NCBI GenBank assembly: GCA_002347685.1
Contig: DDWS01000056.1
Location: 65,041 to 129,040, forward strand
DNA: 64,000 bases
Direction of reading: 5' to 3'
From: Syntrophaceae bacterium UBA2280
GTDB lineage: Bacteria; Desulfobacterota; Syntrophia; Syntrophales; Smithellaceae
Positions 52,787 through 62,592 of the stretch are shown here, one piece after another. Within the stretch, counting starts at the first letter, position 1. The number at the start of each line of letters is the position of its first letter. The position numbers and the translations under genes are program-made. Below the pieces are notes generated by a model that saw only the letters and a list, made by a program, of their open reading frames with translations, was not told the DNA's origin and searched no databases.

Positions 52787-53674
52787 TTGTTTAAATCAGG
52801 TTTTATCAGCATTCTGGGACGCCCGAATGTGGGCAAGTCGACTTTTTTCAACGCGGTGCTGGGGGATAAAATTTCCATCGTCGCCAACAAACCGCAGACC
52901 ACGCGCAACCGCATCACGGGCATCCGGAACTTTCCGGACGCGCAGATGATCTTTCTGGACACGCCGGGAATGCACAAACCGAAAAGCCCGCTCAACCGCG
53001 CCATGGTTCAGGCGGCCCACGAAACCATCGGAGACGCGGATGTGTTAATGATGATGGTCGAGGCAAACACCATGATCGGTCCACACGACCTCTTTTTGAT
53101 TGAATCACTGGGCAAGGTCAACGTGCCCGTGTTTCTGGCCATCAACAAGATTGACTGCATAGAGAAACCGGCTTTGCTGCCGCTGATCGATCAGTTCCGG
53201 AAACTCTATGACTACAGGGAAATTTTTCCCGTCTGCGCACTCAAAGGCGACGGACTCGACGCGCTGATCGCAAGCCTCAAAGACGCCCTGCCGGAAGGCC
53301 CGCAACTCTTCCCTGAAGACATGATGACGGACGCCACCGAGCGGTTCATCGCGGGAGAATTCATCCGCGAACAGATCATGCATCTGACGCAGCAGGAAAT
53401 CCCCTACGTCTCGGCCGTCACGGTGGATTTATTCAAGGAAGACGAAGCCAAAAACCTGATCCGGATCAGCGCGACGATCCATGTGGAAAAGGATTCGCAA
53501 AAAGCGATTATGATCGGCAAACAAGGCGCCATGCTCAAAAAAATCGGCACCCAGGCCCGTTTGTCGATGGAAAAGCTCTTCGGCGCGAAGGTGTTTTTGG
53601 AATTGTTCGTGCGCGTGAAAAAAGACTGGACCAGCTCCGAGGGGATGTTGCGCGAGTTCGGATTATTGAAATAG
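52787..53674 (+). CDS. era: Ribosome assembly GTPase Era
   Basis: 295-aa GTPase: G1 GRPNVGKSTFFN, G2 TTRNRITG, G3 DTPGMHKP, G4 INKID, and the C-terminal KH domain (VTVDLFKEDEAKNLIRISATIHVEKDSQKAIMIGKQGAMLKKIG). It assembles the small ribosomal subunit by binding 16S rRNA 3' end. Start is TTG 52787, with AAAGGAG at 52771; no ATG would give a full N-terminus. It is followed 8 bases later by der. Confidence 0.96.
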   Translation: MFKSGFISILGRPNVGKSTFFNAVLGDKISIVANKPQTTRNRITGIRNFPDAQMIFLDTPGMHKPKSPLNRAMVQAAHETIGDADVLMMMVEANTMIGPHDLFLIESLGKVNVPVFLAINKIDCIEKPALLPLIDQFRKLYDYREIFPVCALKGDGLDALIASLKDALPEGPQLFPEDMMTDATERFIAGEFIREQIMHLTQQEIPYVSAVTVDLFKEDEAKNLIRISATIHVEKDSQKAIMIGKQGAMLKKIGTQARLSMEKLFGAKVFLELFVRVKKDWTSSEGMLREFGLLK

Positions 53675-53682
53675 AGGATACC

Positions 53683-55002
53683 ATGCAGGCAAAACCCGTC
53701 ATCGCCATCGTCGGAAGACCCAATGTGGGCAAGTCAACCCTTTTTAACCGCATCGCGGGAAAGCAGAAGGCCATCGTCATCGACGAGCCGGGCGCCACAC
53801 GCGACCGCAACTACATGGACTGTCAGTGGCACGATAAAGCCTTCACACTCATCGACACAGGCGGTTTTGAACCCACTACCGAAGAACGCATTTTAATCCA
53901 GATGCGCGAACAGACGAATCTGGCCATTGAAGAAGCGGATGTGATTATCTTCCTCATGGACGGCAAAGAAGGCCTCACGCCCTCGGACGTTGAAATCGCC
54001 CGTCAGTTGCGCAGCCGGAGCAAGAATGTCTATTATGCCCCCAACAAAGTGGACGGCGAACGCCACGAAGAGTTCCTCACCGAATTCTATCGCCTGGGAA
54101 TCGATGAGGTTCATGCGATTTCCGCCCAGCACGGACTGGGCGTGGATGAACTGCTGGCGGTTCTGACGAAAGATTTTCCGGAAGCCCAGCCCGCAGACGA
54201 GCAGGAGGACAAACCCGTTGCGGTGGCGATTGTCGGCAAGCCCAACGTCGGCAAATCGTCTCTCGTCAATCTGATTTGCGGCAAGGAAAGAACCATTGCC
54301 AACCCCACGCCGGGAACCACGCGTGATGCCATCGACACAACCGTCAAGGTGCATGGGAAACAGTATCTTCTGATCGACACGGCCGGCATCCGCCGCAAAA
54401 ACAAGATCAGCCTGACGCTGGAAAAATACAGCGTAATTCAGGCGCTCAAATCGATCAACCGCTGCGATATCGCCCTGGTGCTGATTGACGCGGAGGAAGG
54501 CATCACCGAGCAGGACGCTAAAATTGTTGGCCTGGCCTATGAGCGCGGCAAAGCCTGCATCATCGTGGTGAACAAATGGGACAAAATCGAAAAAGACAAT
54601 ACCACCGTCGGGAAGTTTGTCGAAAAAATCAAGGGTGAAATCAAATTCATGGATTTCTCTCCGATCATTTTTATTTCAGCGCTGACCGGACAGCGGGCCC
54701 CGAAAATATTTGCTCTCATCAATGAGGTATATGAACAATATACGAAGCGGGTGGGAACCTCTCCGCTCAATGATCTGGTGGAACGATCCGTCAGGAAAAA
54801 TCCGATGGCACGTTTTCAAAACCGCTCCATGAACATCTCGTACGCGACACAAACCGGCATTAAGCCGCCGACCTTTATTTTCTTTGTCTCACACGCCAGA
54901 GGCGTTCATTTCTCCTATGAGCGCTACCTGATGAATTCCATCCGGTCCGAATTCGGGTTTGATAAAGTTCCGATCAAACTGATCTTCCGGAAAAAGAGAT
55001 AG
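53683..55002 (+). CDS. der: Ribosome assembly GTPase Der (double GTPase)
   Basis: 439-aa protein with two EngA GTPase domains: first G1 GRPNVGKSTLFNRIAG and G3 DTGGFEP; second G1 GKPNVGKSSLVN and G3 DTAGIRRKNK, then the KH-like C-terminus SYATQTGIKPPTFIFFVSHARGVHFSYERYLMNSIRSEFGF. It acts in large-subunit assembly. It follows era directly and precedes the ABC-F gene, forming a translation-related block. Confidence 0.96.
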   Translation: MQAKPVIAIVGRPNVGKSTLFNRIAGKQKAIVIDEPGATRDRNYMDCQWHDKAFTLIDTGGFEPTTEERILIQMREQTNLAIEEADVIIFLMDGKEGLTPSDVEIARQLRSRSKNVYYAPNKVDGERHEEFLTEFYRLGIDEVHAISAQHGLGVDELLAVLTKDFPEAQPADEQEDKPVAVAIVGKPNVGKSSLVNLICGKERTIANPTPGTTRDAIDTTVKVHGKQYLLIDTAGIRRKNKISLTLEKYSVIQALKSINRCDIALVLIDAEEGITEQDAKIVGLAYERGKACIIVVNKWDKIEKDNTTVGKFVEKIKGEIKFMDFSPIIFISALTGQRAPKIFALINEVYEQYTKRVGTSPLNDLVERSVRKNPMARFQNRSMNISYATQTGIKPPTFIFFVSHARGVHFSYERYLMNSIRSEFGFDKVPIKLIFRKKR

Positions 55003-55059
55003 GGCGGCGGTGATGATACCTGCAGATATTAAAGAGGAAAGGCCTTCAGGAAACAATCC

Positions 55060-57018
55060 GTGATTTATTTTCGCAACGTCAGCTTGTCTTTTCTGGATAA
55101 ACAGCTGTTTGATGACATAAACTGGACCATCCATCCAAAAGGCCGGGTTGGTCTCGTGGGCGACAATGGCACGGGAAAAACCACGCTCTTTCGCGCCATC
55201 CTGAATCAAGTCCATCTCGATTCCGGTTTGATTGACATTCCCGACCGTAAGCAAAAAAAAATCGGCTATCTACCGCAGGATCTGGTGGAGCTCGAAGCGC
55301 TGGGACTGATCGAATATTTGAGAGAAAAAAGTGGCATCGCCGATCTGGAGGGTTCCATCCGCGCGCTCGAAGAGCATATTTCCAGAGTCAAGCCCAACAC
55401 CCATGAATACAGCGAGCTTTCCCGGCACTATGCAGATAAAACGGCGGAATTTTCCGCCCGCGACGGCTATGCTTTTGAAGCCAGGGCCAAGCAGATCCTC
55501 AAGGGGTTCGGCTTTAGTGAAAACGATTTTGAAAAGACGTGCGACCTGTTTTCCGGCGGTTGGAAAATGCGGATTCTTTTGACGTCCATTCTGCTTGCCC
55601 AACCCGACATCATGCTGCTCGATGAACCGACCAACCATCTGGATACGGAAAGCATGGAATGGCTGGAAAGTTATCTCAAGGACTATCCGGGAACGATTCT
55701 TGTCATCTCGCATGACCATTTTTTCCTGGATAAAATCACCACGCAGATTGCCGAGCTATCCAACCGCCGCATCTCCATTTACAAAGGCAATTACACGTAT
55801 TACCTGGCCGAAAAAGACCGGCGTCTCGAAGCGCTGAAAAAAGAAATGGAATTGCAAAAAGCGCAAATCAAAAAAATTGAAGAATTCGTCGAGCGATTCC
55901 GGTACAAGGCCTCCAAGGCGGCGCAGGTTCAAAGCCGGGTCAAGATGCTGGAGAAATTCAAGGAAATCAAACTCGACGGCAAAACCAAAAGTGTCGCCAT
56001 GAAATTCCCTGAAGGAAGAAAAAGCGTCTCAAGGGTGGTTGAAGTATCCGATCTTGGACACGCATACGGCGAATTGACTGTCTTTTCCGGTTTGCATTTC
56101 ACGCTGTTTCGGGGCGACAAAGTCGCCTTTGTCGGCGTCAACGGATCAGGAAAATCTACACTTTCCAGGCTTCTGAGTCTTTCGGAACAGCCGACAACCG
56201 GTGTTGTGAAGTACGGCGACGGAGTCAACATGGCGTTTTTTTCGCAGGAAAGCTCGCAGAACCTCAACTACGAAAACACAATCTGGCAGGAAGTCAATTC
56301 GGTTGCCACATCTGCCGACGACCAGACCAAAAGAAATCTTCTGGGTGCGTTTCTTTTTTCGGGCGACGATATTTTCAAGTCCGTAGGCATTTTGTCAGGC
56401 GGCGAAAAATCCCGTCTGGCACTTTTGAAAATCATGCTGCTCGATACCAATTTTTTGATTCTGGATGAACCCACCAACCATCTGGATATCAAGACCAGGG
56501 ATATTTTTCAAAACGCACTCATTCACTACCACGGGACGGTGGCCATTGTTTCGCACGACCGTTACTTCCTGGATCATCTGGTCAACAAGGTTTTTGAGCT
56601 CAAAGACGGCGGTATTCAGGATTACCCGGGAAATTATTCCTATTTTATTGAAAAGCGCGCGCAAATGACGGCGGACAGAACAGAGTCGGCCACCAGCACG
56701 GACACAGGCTCGGACAGGACACTTACACTGAAAGATCAAAAAAGGATCGAAGCGGAAGAGCGCAACCGGCTGTCGAAGATCAAAAACGCACTGAAAAAGG
56801 AGCTGGCCGCCGTGGAGGAAATAATTGCCAAACTCGAAACCAGAAAGGCCGCCTGCGAAAAATCCCTGTGCGATCCGCAAACGCACAGGGACTCTATTAA
56901 AATCAAAGCACTCCAGATTGATCTCGCCGCCTGCGAAAAAGAGCTGGAGGAATCCTACGGACTCTGGACGGAAGTCAGCTGCAAGCTGGAAGACCAAACA
57001 TCCGTAAATACCGTGTAG
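55060..57018 (+). CDS. ABC-F family ATPase (ribosome-associated)
   Basis: 652-aa tandem ATPase without membrane segments: Walker A GDNGTGKTTLFRAI and GVNGSGKSTLSRLL, signatures FSGGWKMR and LSGGEKSRLALLK, Walker B LLDEPTNHLD twice, the linker (P-site interaction) with charged helical LKKEMELQKAQIKKIEE, and a C-terminal coiled coil after residue 570. ABC-F proteins resolve ribosome stalls or confer antibiotic protection; which member this is cannot be told. GTG start at 55060; the C-terminal extension resembles that of Uup. Confidence 0.93.
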   Translation: MIYFRNVSLSFLDKQLFDDINWTIHPKGRVGLVGDNGTGKTTLFRAILNQVHLDSGLIDIPDRKQKKIGYLPQDLVELEALGLIEYLREKSGIADLEGSIRALEEHISRVKPNTHEYSELSRHYADKTAEFSARDGYAFEARAKQILKGFGFSENDFEKTCDLFSGGWKMRILLTSILLAQPDIMLLDEPTNHLDTESMEWLESYLKDYPGTILVISHDHFFLDKITTQIAELSNRRISIYKGNYTYYLAEKDRRLEALKKEMELQKAQIKKIEEFVERFRYKASKAAQVQSRVKMLEKFKEIKLDGKTKSVAMKFPEGRKSVSRVVEVSDLGHAYGELTVFSGLHFTLFRGDKVAFVGVNGSGKSTLSRLLSLSEQPTTGVVKYGDGVNMAFFSQESSQNLNYENTIWQEVNSVATSADDQTKRNLLGAFLFSGDDIFKSVGILSGGEKSRLALLKIMLLDTNFLILDEPTNHLDIKTRDIFQNALIHYHGTVAIVSHDRYFLDHLVNKVFELKDGGIQDYPGNYSYFIEKRAQMTADRTESATSTDTGSDRTLTLKDQKRIEAEERNRLSKIKNALKKELAAVEEIIAKLETRKAACEKSLCDPQTHRDSIKIKALQIDLAACEKELEESYGLWTEVSCKLEDQTSVNTV

Positions 57019-57035
57019 CTTCCCCGAATCCTTTT

Positions 57036-57554
57036 CTAAGCCCCGTCCAGACCGGATTTTTCCATATGCTGATACCAGGTGGCCGGATCCATCAGAAACT
57101 CTTCCGTCTCCTTGAGCGACAAGAGGTGCTCGCGCTCCACACCCGACAGCATATTGAAAAAGGCCTTTTCTTTCGGGTCGGTGGATTCCTTTCCCAGCTT
57201 GGAATATAATGCCACACCGCGGGCCTCAAAATCAATCGCCGTGCGCACGGCTTTGAGTTCATCTTCCGTGCCGGTGATCCGGGCCGACTTTTTACCGGAC
57301 ATGGATTGTAAAACACCGCCGACGGCTGATTTCTTGACTTTCAGAGGAACAGAAGCCGGCCATTTTTTCTGCTGCTCCCATTTTACATGGAGTTTTTTGA
57401 GCATTTCATAATGCTCTTTCTCCTCATCGGCAATCTGCTTGAACATATTCTTGCCCGCCATGTTCTTGGTTTTCCGGGCGTGGGCCAGGTAAAACTCGCG
57501 CTCTTTTTCTTCGTTTTCCAGCGCAAAAGCCAACGCGTTCATTCTTTTGTCCAT
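57036..57554 (-). CDS. Ferritin-like rubrerythrin-type di-iron protein without rubredoxin domain
   Basis: 172-aa helical protein. Di-iron motifs ENEEKEREFYLAHARKT and IADEEKEHYEMLKKLH in the first pair of helices and IDFEARGVALYSKLGKE plus SGVEREHLLSLKETEEFL in the second provide four Glu and two His ligands expected of a rubrerythrin/ferritin-like site. No C-terminal rubredoxin cysteines. Probably peroxide detoxification or iron handling. M11 (57554) is chosen because the upstream AGGGGGT site suits it. Confidence 0.82.
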   Translation of the reverse strand: MDKRMNALAFALENEEKEREFYLAHARKTKNMAGKNMFKQIADEEKEHYEMLKKLHVKWEQQKKWPASVPLKVKKSAVGGVLQSMSGKKSARITGTEDELKAVRTAIDFEARGVALYSKLGKESTDPKEKAFFNMLSGVEREHLLSLKETEEFLMDPATWYQHMEKSGLDGA

Positions 57555-57699
57555 GAAGTATACCCCCTTTTGGCGGATGGTCAAATTTATCAGATATTAT
57601 AGAAGATATTATGGATTACAGCAACACGTTTTTCAGGCCGGTTTTTCAAAGCTGGAGCACAGCGCCAAAACCGCAAACCCGAAGTGTCTGTGTCGCATG

Positions 57700-59292
57700 C
57701 TACTGAAGGCCGTGCACATGTTCGGCAATGTTGTTGCAATGATCTGAAACACGCTCCAGGTGGATGAGCATTTCGATAAATATAGGGCCCGCATCCGCCT
57801 GGCACTGACGAGCGTAGAAACGCCTTAAGTGGTTGTCCCTCGCCTGCTGCACCTTGACATCAACCTCCTCTTCCCTCGCAAAAACATCCTTGATCATTTG
57901 CGACTCGACCGCTTCGATCAGAAACAGTGCATCTTTGATGTTTCTATCGACTAAGGAAATGATTTCGCTTAGCTCTTCTTCGCCGCAGTCGCTGAAGGGA
58001 ACGTTTCCCTCGGCCTTTTGCGCTGCCAGTCGGCTCAGCGCATTCACATGCGTGCCCATACTCTCAATGTCACCGGTCATGGCCGTGTAGACAAACAGCC
58101 TCCTTGAATGACGGGGCGACAGTTGCCTCGCGGATACCTTCAGGAGAAACTTGACAATTTGCGAGCGCAGGTTACTGACCACCATCCCGATATACACGAC
58201 ATTCTTTCTTTTCACCTCCTGATAGTCCGTCATCAACCCCTGTGTTTCCGTGAACATTTTCAAAACCAGCGCGACTTGACGCTGCAACTCTTTTTGCACA
58301 CAGTCGAGCGCTCTTTGGGGATTGGCCGCGTCTTTTGAGTTAATATATTCCGGCCAGACAGGCAGAGCTTCCTCATCACCGGGCAGCACCTTTTGCATGA
58401 GTGAAGCGAAAGGCTTCAAAGCAAAGACAAACACCAGGACAATGACAAGGTTGATGAACAAGTGCCCCAGAGCGATTTGCTGTGCAGTATTCGGCGAAAG
58501 ATCTTTGAGCACGGCGATGAAATACGGCAGCAGCAGCAAACAGATCAAAACGCCTGTGCACTTGAAGATCAGCTGCGAAGCGGCGCTTCGTTTTCCGTTG
58601 ATATTGGCGACGGTTCCGGCCAGAAGCGCCGTGACCGTGGTGCCGATGTTCGCACCCATCACAACCGGCAGCGCGTTTTCCAGATTGATCAGATCCTGCT
58701 GCGCCAGAAGCGCCAGAATGCTGATCGGAATCGCCGAGGCCTGAACAACCGCAGTCACCACCATGCCCAGGCCAATCCCGAACAGGGGGCTTTTTGTCTG
58801 TGTAAACATATGGATGAAAGCAGGAATCTCTTTGAGCGGAGCGACCGCCTGATTGACCAGTTCCAGGCCGAAGAAAATCAGCCCGAAATAAAAGATCAAC
58901 TCGCCTGCCACATGCAGCCTTCCCCGGCGGGTCATCCACAACAGTCCGCCGATGGAAACAATCAGAGGTGAAAATTCCGTAAAGCGCCAGATCACAAACT
59001 GAACGGTCAGGGTGGTGCCGATATCCGCGCCCAGCATGATGGCCAGAGAACTGTAGAAGCTGATCAGGCCGGCACTGACGAGGCTGATGGTAAGTGCAGT
59101 GGACGCCGAAGAGCTTTGAAAAAGAACGGCGGATACAATCCCCGTGATCAGACCGAAAAAGGGTCTGTCGACTGCGTATTTCACATATTCCTTGATACGG
59201 ACGTTAATCATCTTCCGAACAGCGGAAGACAGGCGAATCATACCGATCAAAAATAAGATGATACCGCAAACGGCAATCAGGGCTTCTTTCAT
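57700..59292 (-). CDS. Na/Pi cotransporter family protein with PhoU-like domain (copy 2)
   Basis: 530-aa transporter. Membrane core with SAVLFQSSSASTALTISLVSAGLI, IGTTLTVQFVIW and VTAVVQASAIPISILALL, then ANIGTTVTALLAG; the C-terminal 200 residues (EYINSKDAANPQRALDCVQKELQRQVALVLKMFTE onwards) are helical, PhoU-like. Sequence differs from copy 1, so it is an independent gene of the same family. M42 of the longest frame at 59292 is chosen because homology starts at MKEALIAVCGII and GAGAG lies upstream. Confidence 0.87.
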   Translation of the reverse strand: MKEALIAVCGIILFLIGMIRLSSAVRKMINVRIKEYVKYAVDRPFFGLITGIVSAVLFQSSSASTALTISLVSAGLISFYSSLAIMLGADIGTTLTVQFVIWRFTEFSPLIVSIGGLLWMTRRGRLHVAGELIFYFGLIFFGLELVNQAVAPLKEIPAFIHMFTQTKSPLFGIGLGMVVTAVVQASAIPISILALLAQQDLINLENALPVVMGANIGTTVTALLAGTVANINGKRSAASQLIFKCTGVLICLLLLPYFIAVLKDLSPNTAQQIALGHLFINLVIVLVFVFALKPFASLMQKVLPGDEEALPVWPEYINSKDAANPQRALDCVQKELQRQVALVLKMFTETQGLMTDYQEVKRKNVVYIGMVVSNLRSQIVKFLLKVSARQLSPRHSRRLFVYTAMTGDIESMGTHVNALSRLAAQKAEGNVPFSDCGEEELSEIISLVDRNIKDALFLIEAVESQMIKDVFAREEEVDVKVQQARDNHLRRFYARQCQADAGPIFIEMLIHLERVSDHCNNIAEHVHGLQ

Positions 59293-59542
59293 CTGCACTC
59301 TCAGGAATAACCGGCATTCTGGAAATTTTCGAAACAAGGACTGGGTTTGGATTTCTGACCAATACGTCGCAGTTCCCCGCCTAAACGGCGGAAAACTGCG
59401 ACGCCGGTGCTCCAACCGCTCAACCGACTTCTCTGAACATGTTTGCTTTGGCGTCGCATGCCGGAGAGGTTCCCGGCGCTTCCTTCAAACCTCCCTGTGT
59501 TTTGGAAATACCCCCGGATCCTTTCGCTTCTGATACTTTTTT

Positions 59543-60289
59543 TTAAAACGATTGAAGCTTCATATTGAACGTGGATATTTTTCCCGTATCCGTTGCTTTG
59601 ATCTGCAGACGCAGGACTTTAGCACTTTTGGCTTCTCCGGGATAGAAAATAAATCCGTAAGCCAGTTCGCCCGGTTTGATCGCCCGGTACTGGAGGGATC
59701 TTTTCTGAAGATCATTTTTGATTTGATACCGGATCTCCTCGTGACCGGCAATTCCCTGCGCCCCCCCGGTCACCGCACCCGCGGCTGCGCCGATGGCCGC
59801 GCCCTTCCCTACAGCTGCACCGACATTGGTTCCGGTTACAATGCCGATCGCGGCACCGATCACGGCCCCCGCCGCGCCCATAAGCAGTCCGCCTTTAACC
59901 GCCTCGGGACCCACCCGTGAAAATTCCGTCGCTTTTGAAAGGCGGTCATATGCCATTGACTGATCGAGAATCGGCCACACATTGCTTTCCTCATCGATCA
60001 GAAACGTCTGATCGGGCGAAATAATCAAAGAATGATCACTTTTATTGTCAATGATCACCTGCACCGGCAGAATGCCTGAGGCCCGGATATCAAATCCAAA
60101 AACCTCTTTGGCTTCAGACGGGCGGACAAAAGCGTTCGCGGCAATCACGGCGCCATCGATGTCCACCGCGTTGGGCGAACTTTGCGGTGTTTTAAACGGA
60201 ACAACCTGCCTTTCATAGCTTGCGCAACCCGTAAAAAGCGAAAAACAAAACATCAACGCAATCAAACACTTTACACTGCGGAAAAACAT
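59543..60289 (-). CDS. Glycine-zipper lipoprotein of unknown function
   Basis: 248-aa protein: signal peptide with lipobox LFTGC (lipidated Cys about 22); an extracytoplasmic beta-rich half ending near 125; then a long glycine-zipper hydrophobic stretch (GGLLMGAAGAVIGAAIGIV through GAAAGAVTGGAQGIAG, about residues 130-185), followed by a KYFFYPGE-like tail. Such zippers form membrane assemblies in envelope proteins. Family not identified. RBS AAGGAGA is upstream in minus orientation. Confidence 0.78.
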   Translation of the reverse strand: MFFRSVKCLIALMFCFSLFTGCASYERQVVPFKTPQSSPNAVDIDGAVIAANAFVRPSEAKEVFGFDIRASGILPVQVIIDNKSDHSLIISPDQTFLIDEESNVWPILDQSMAYDRLSKATEFSRVGPEAVKGGLLMGAAGAVIGAAIGIVTGTNVGAAVGKGAAIGAAAGAVTGGAQGIAGHEEIRYQIKNDLQKRSLQYRAIKPGELAYGFIFYPGEAKSAKVLRLQIKATDTGKISTFNMKLQSF

Positions 60290-60516
60290 TTTTTCTCCTT
60301 TAGATGGATATTGATTTGACTTTATTGTGACAAATTAATCAAAAAACCACAAGGCCAATGATACACAGACATGGAATGCTTCATTTTCAGAAGGGCGGAG
60401 ATGCTCAGTTTAAGATTGACAACTCTCAACGAATTTGTTTTAAATAAACGAATTAATATCAATGTGATGGTTATCCTGCACTTAATGTTCTTCTTGTTTC
60501 GAAAGCGGATCATACC

Positions 60517-62592
60517 ATGAAGGAAGAAAATTTCAGCCCCATCGATTCGTTGATTTCAAATGCCTCGCCTCATTCAGCCACCCTCCGGCTTTTTCAACAT
60601 CAGGACCTGTTAGAAGCAAAAGATACCGACCGTTTATTGGATCTGAAAAAGCTCATCAACAAGCTAAATTATATCAACTTCACGAATGGACACATTTTTT
60701 TCATTCTCCATCACCGTAACGGCGGCGCACCCATCGTGATGAAAGCCTATCCACAGCCCTGCGCGACCAACGAGCTTGTTTCCCGACTGGAACCATTGGA
60801 TCCTTCACTGGATTTCAAGGACTATGAAGTCAGTCACCTGATGGCGGATGACGGACTTTCGGTGATCCTGGCCGGGGTTCATGCCATCCACATGGAAGGA
60901 GACATTTTAAAAACAAATTTGCCGGATGTCAGTACAATCAAAACACTCCGCAGGATAAAACGATTTATATGCGATGATGTAAGTTGCAAAATTCTTCAGG
61001 GCGATTTCAATGCACAGGGGGATTTAGTTGATTTCAGCCCCAAAGGTCTGGGAATCCGCCTTGCAGCGAACAAAAACATGAAAAGCTTTGATGAAAGCAA
61101 GCCGGCTGTACTCAACCTCCATCAAAACGGGAACAAATTATATACCGGCCTGTGCCGGTGCATTCGCAACGGGCTGGATTCGACCGACGGCAAAATGGTA
61201 TTCTCGCCTTTGCCCAAACAGGTGTCGCTTTTCCCTAAAAGAGAGATCCGAAACAGCCGTCAGCATATCGCGCCGTCCTTTTCCGTCAGATTTAAACATC
61301 CTTTCTTCAAAGGGTATATCGAAAGGGACCTCTTTGATATATCCTCTTCCGGGTTTTCCATAAAAGACAAGATGGAGGAGGAGCTTCTCCTGCCGGAAAT
61401 GTTGATACGGGACATGACCATTATTTACGCGGGTATCGTGAAAATGAAATGCTCCGCACAGGTCGTGTATCGCCATGAAGAACCGGAAAACAATCTGGTC
61501 AAGTGCGGTTTGGCTATATCGGATATGGATATCGAATCTTTTACAAATCTTAACCAGATCCTCGGTGTCACCGACGACAGCAATGCCGGTGTTTCCAGCG
61601 ATGTGGACATGGATACTTTATGGGAATTCTTCTTTGATACCGGTTTTATTTACGGGGAAAAATATGAAAGCATCCAATCCTATCGTGATGCTTTCAAAGA
61701 AACGTACAGAAAATTATACCAGGACAGTCCGAATATCGCGCGGCATATTGTGTACAAAAAAAACGGCCGGATATACGGCCACATCGCTATGGTTCACGCG
61801 TATGAACCTTCATGGCTGATTCATCACTTTGCCGCACGGAGGATGAGCCATCGCCTGCCCGGTGTAACGGTTTTAAGACAAATCACTCAATACATCAGCT
61901 CCTATAACCGCCTGCCTTCCGCGGGAATGGATCATGTGATGACGTATTACCAGCCCGACAATAAGGTGATAGACCGAATCTTCGGAGAGTTCACGCGCTC
62001 TTTGGACGATCTGAGAGGAAGTTCGCTGGACCTTTTTTCTTACATGCAGGTTAAGAAAAACGATTCTCCGGAAAAGCTACCCGAAGGTTGGGTTTTGAGA
62101 GAAATCGCATTCAAAGATATGGCCGTTTTAAAGGGCTTTTATGAACCGGTTTCCGGCGGACTTCTTTTGAGCGCGCTGGGTCTGGATATTCCTTCTGACT
62201 CCATAAAAAAATCTTTTGCCGATGCCGGCTTCAAGAGAGACTATCAAACCTATTGCCTTTCCTATCAGGGGCGGCAGATGGCTTTTTTTATCGTCAATCA
62301 GTCGGACATTAAACTCAATCTTTCCGACTTGATCAACGGCATCAAGGTGATTATCGTCGAACCGGACATCCTCTCATGGGCCATGCTTTCCTCAGCCGTC
62401 AATCATTTGGGCGGTTTTTTCACAGAGCAGATCATTCCTTTGCTGATATTTCCTTCCCATTATCTGACCCTGCAGAACATCCCCGTTGAAAAGCAATATG
62501 CTTTATGGATTCTGCAATTGAGAAACGCCAGCGATGAATACCTGGCGCATGTCAACAAAATCATGAAATTGCAGCGTAAGGGAAACCCATAG
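60517..62592 (+). CDS. Double-PilZ protein with C-terminal GNAT/FeeM-like acyltransferase region
   Basis: 691-aa protein. Residues about 145-235 and 245-345 look like two PilZ-type domains (RRIKRFICDDVSCKILQGD, LVDFSPKGLGIRLA; and APSFSVRFKHPFFKGYIERDLFDISSSGFSIKD), which bind cyclic di-GMP or are related. Residues about 360-560 resemble N-acyl amino acid synthase FeeM/GNAT proteins (FFFDTGFIYGEKYESIQSYRDAF, RHIVYKKNGRIYGHIAMVHAYEPSW). It overlaps the sensor gene by one base, so it may be the effector of that sensor. No function proven. Confidence 0.72.
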   Translation: MKEENFSPIDSLISNASPHSATLRLFQHQDLLEAKDTDRLLDLKKLINKLNYINFTNGHIFFILHHRNGGAPIVMKAYPQPCATNELVSRLEPLDPSLDFKDYEVSHLMADDGLSVILAGVHAIHMEGDILKTNLPDVSTIKTLRRIKRFICDDVSCKILQGDFNAQGDLVDFSPKGLGIRLAANKNMKSFDESKPAVLNLHQNGNKLYTGLCRCIRNGLDSTDGKMVFSPLPKQVSLFPKREIRNSRQHIAPSFSVRFKHPFFKGYIERDLFDISSSGFSIKDKMEEELLLPEMLIRDMTIIYAGIVKMKCSAQVVYRHEEPENNLVKCGLAISDMDIESFTNLNQILGVTDDSNAGVSSDVDMDTLWEFFFDTGFIYGEKYESIQSYRDAFKETYRKLYQDSPNIARHIVYKKNGRIYGHIAMVHAYEPSWLIHHFAARRMSHRLPGVTVLRQITQYISSYNRLPSAGMDHVMTYYQPDNKVIDRIFGEFTRSLDDLRGSSLDLFSYMQVKKNDSPEKLPEGWVLREIAFKDMAVLKGFYEPVSGGLLLSALGLDIPSDSIKKSFADAGFKRDYQTYCLSYQGRQMAFFIVNQSDIKLNLSDLINGIKVIIVEPDILSWAMLSSAVNHLGGFFTEQIIPLLIFPSHYLTLQNIPVEKQYALWILQLRNASDEYLAHVNKIMKLQRKGNP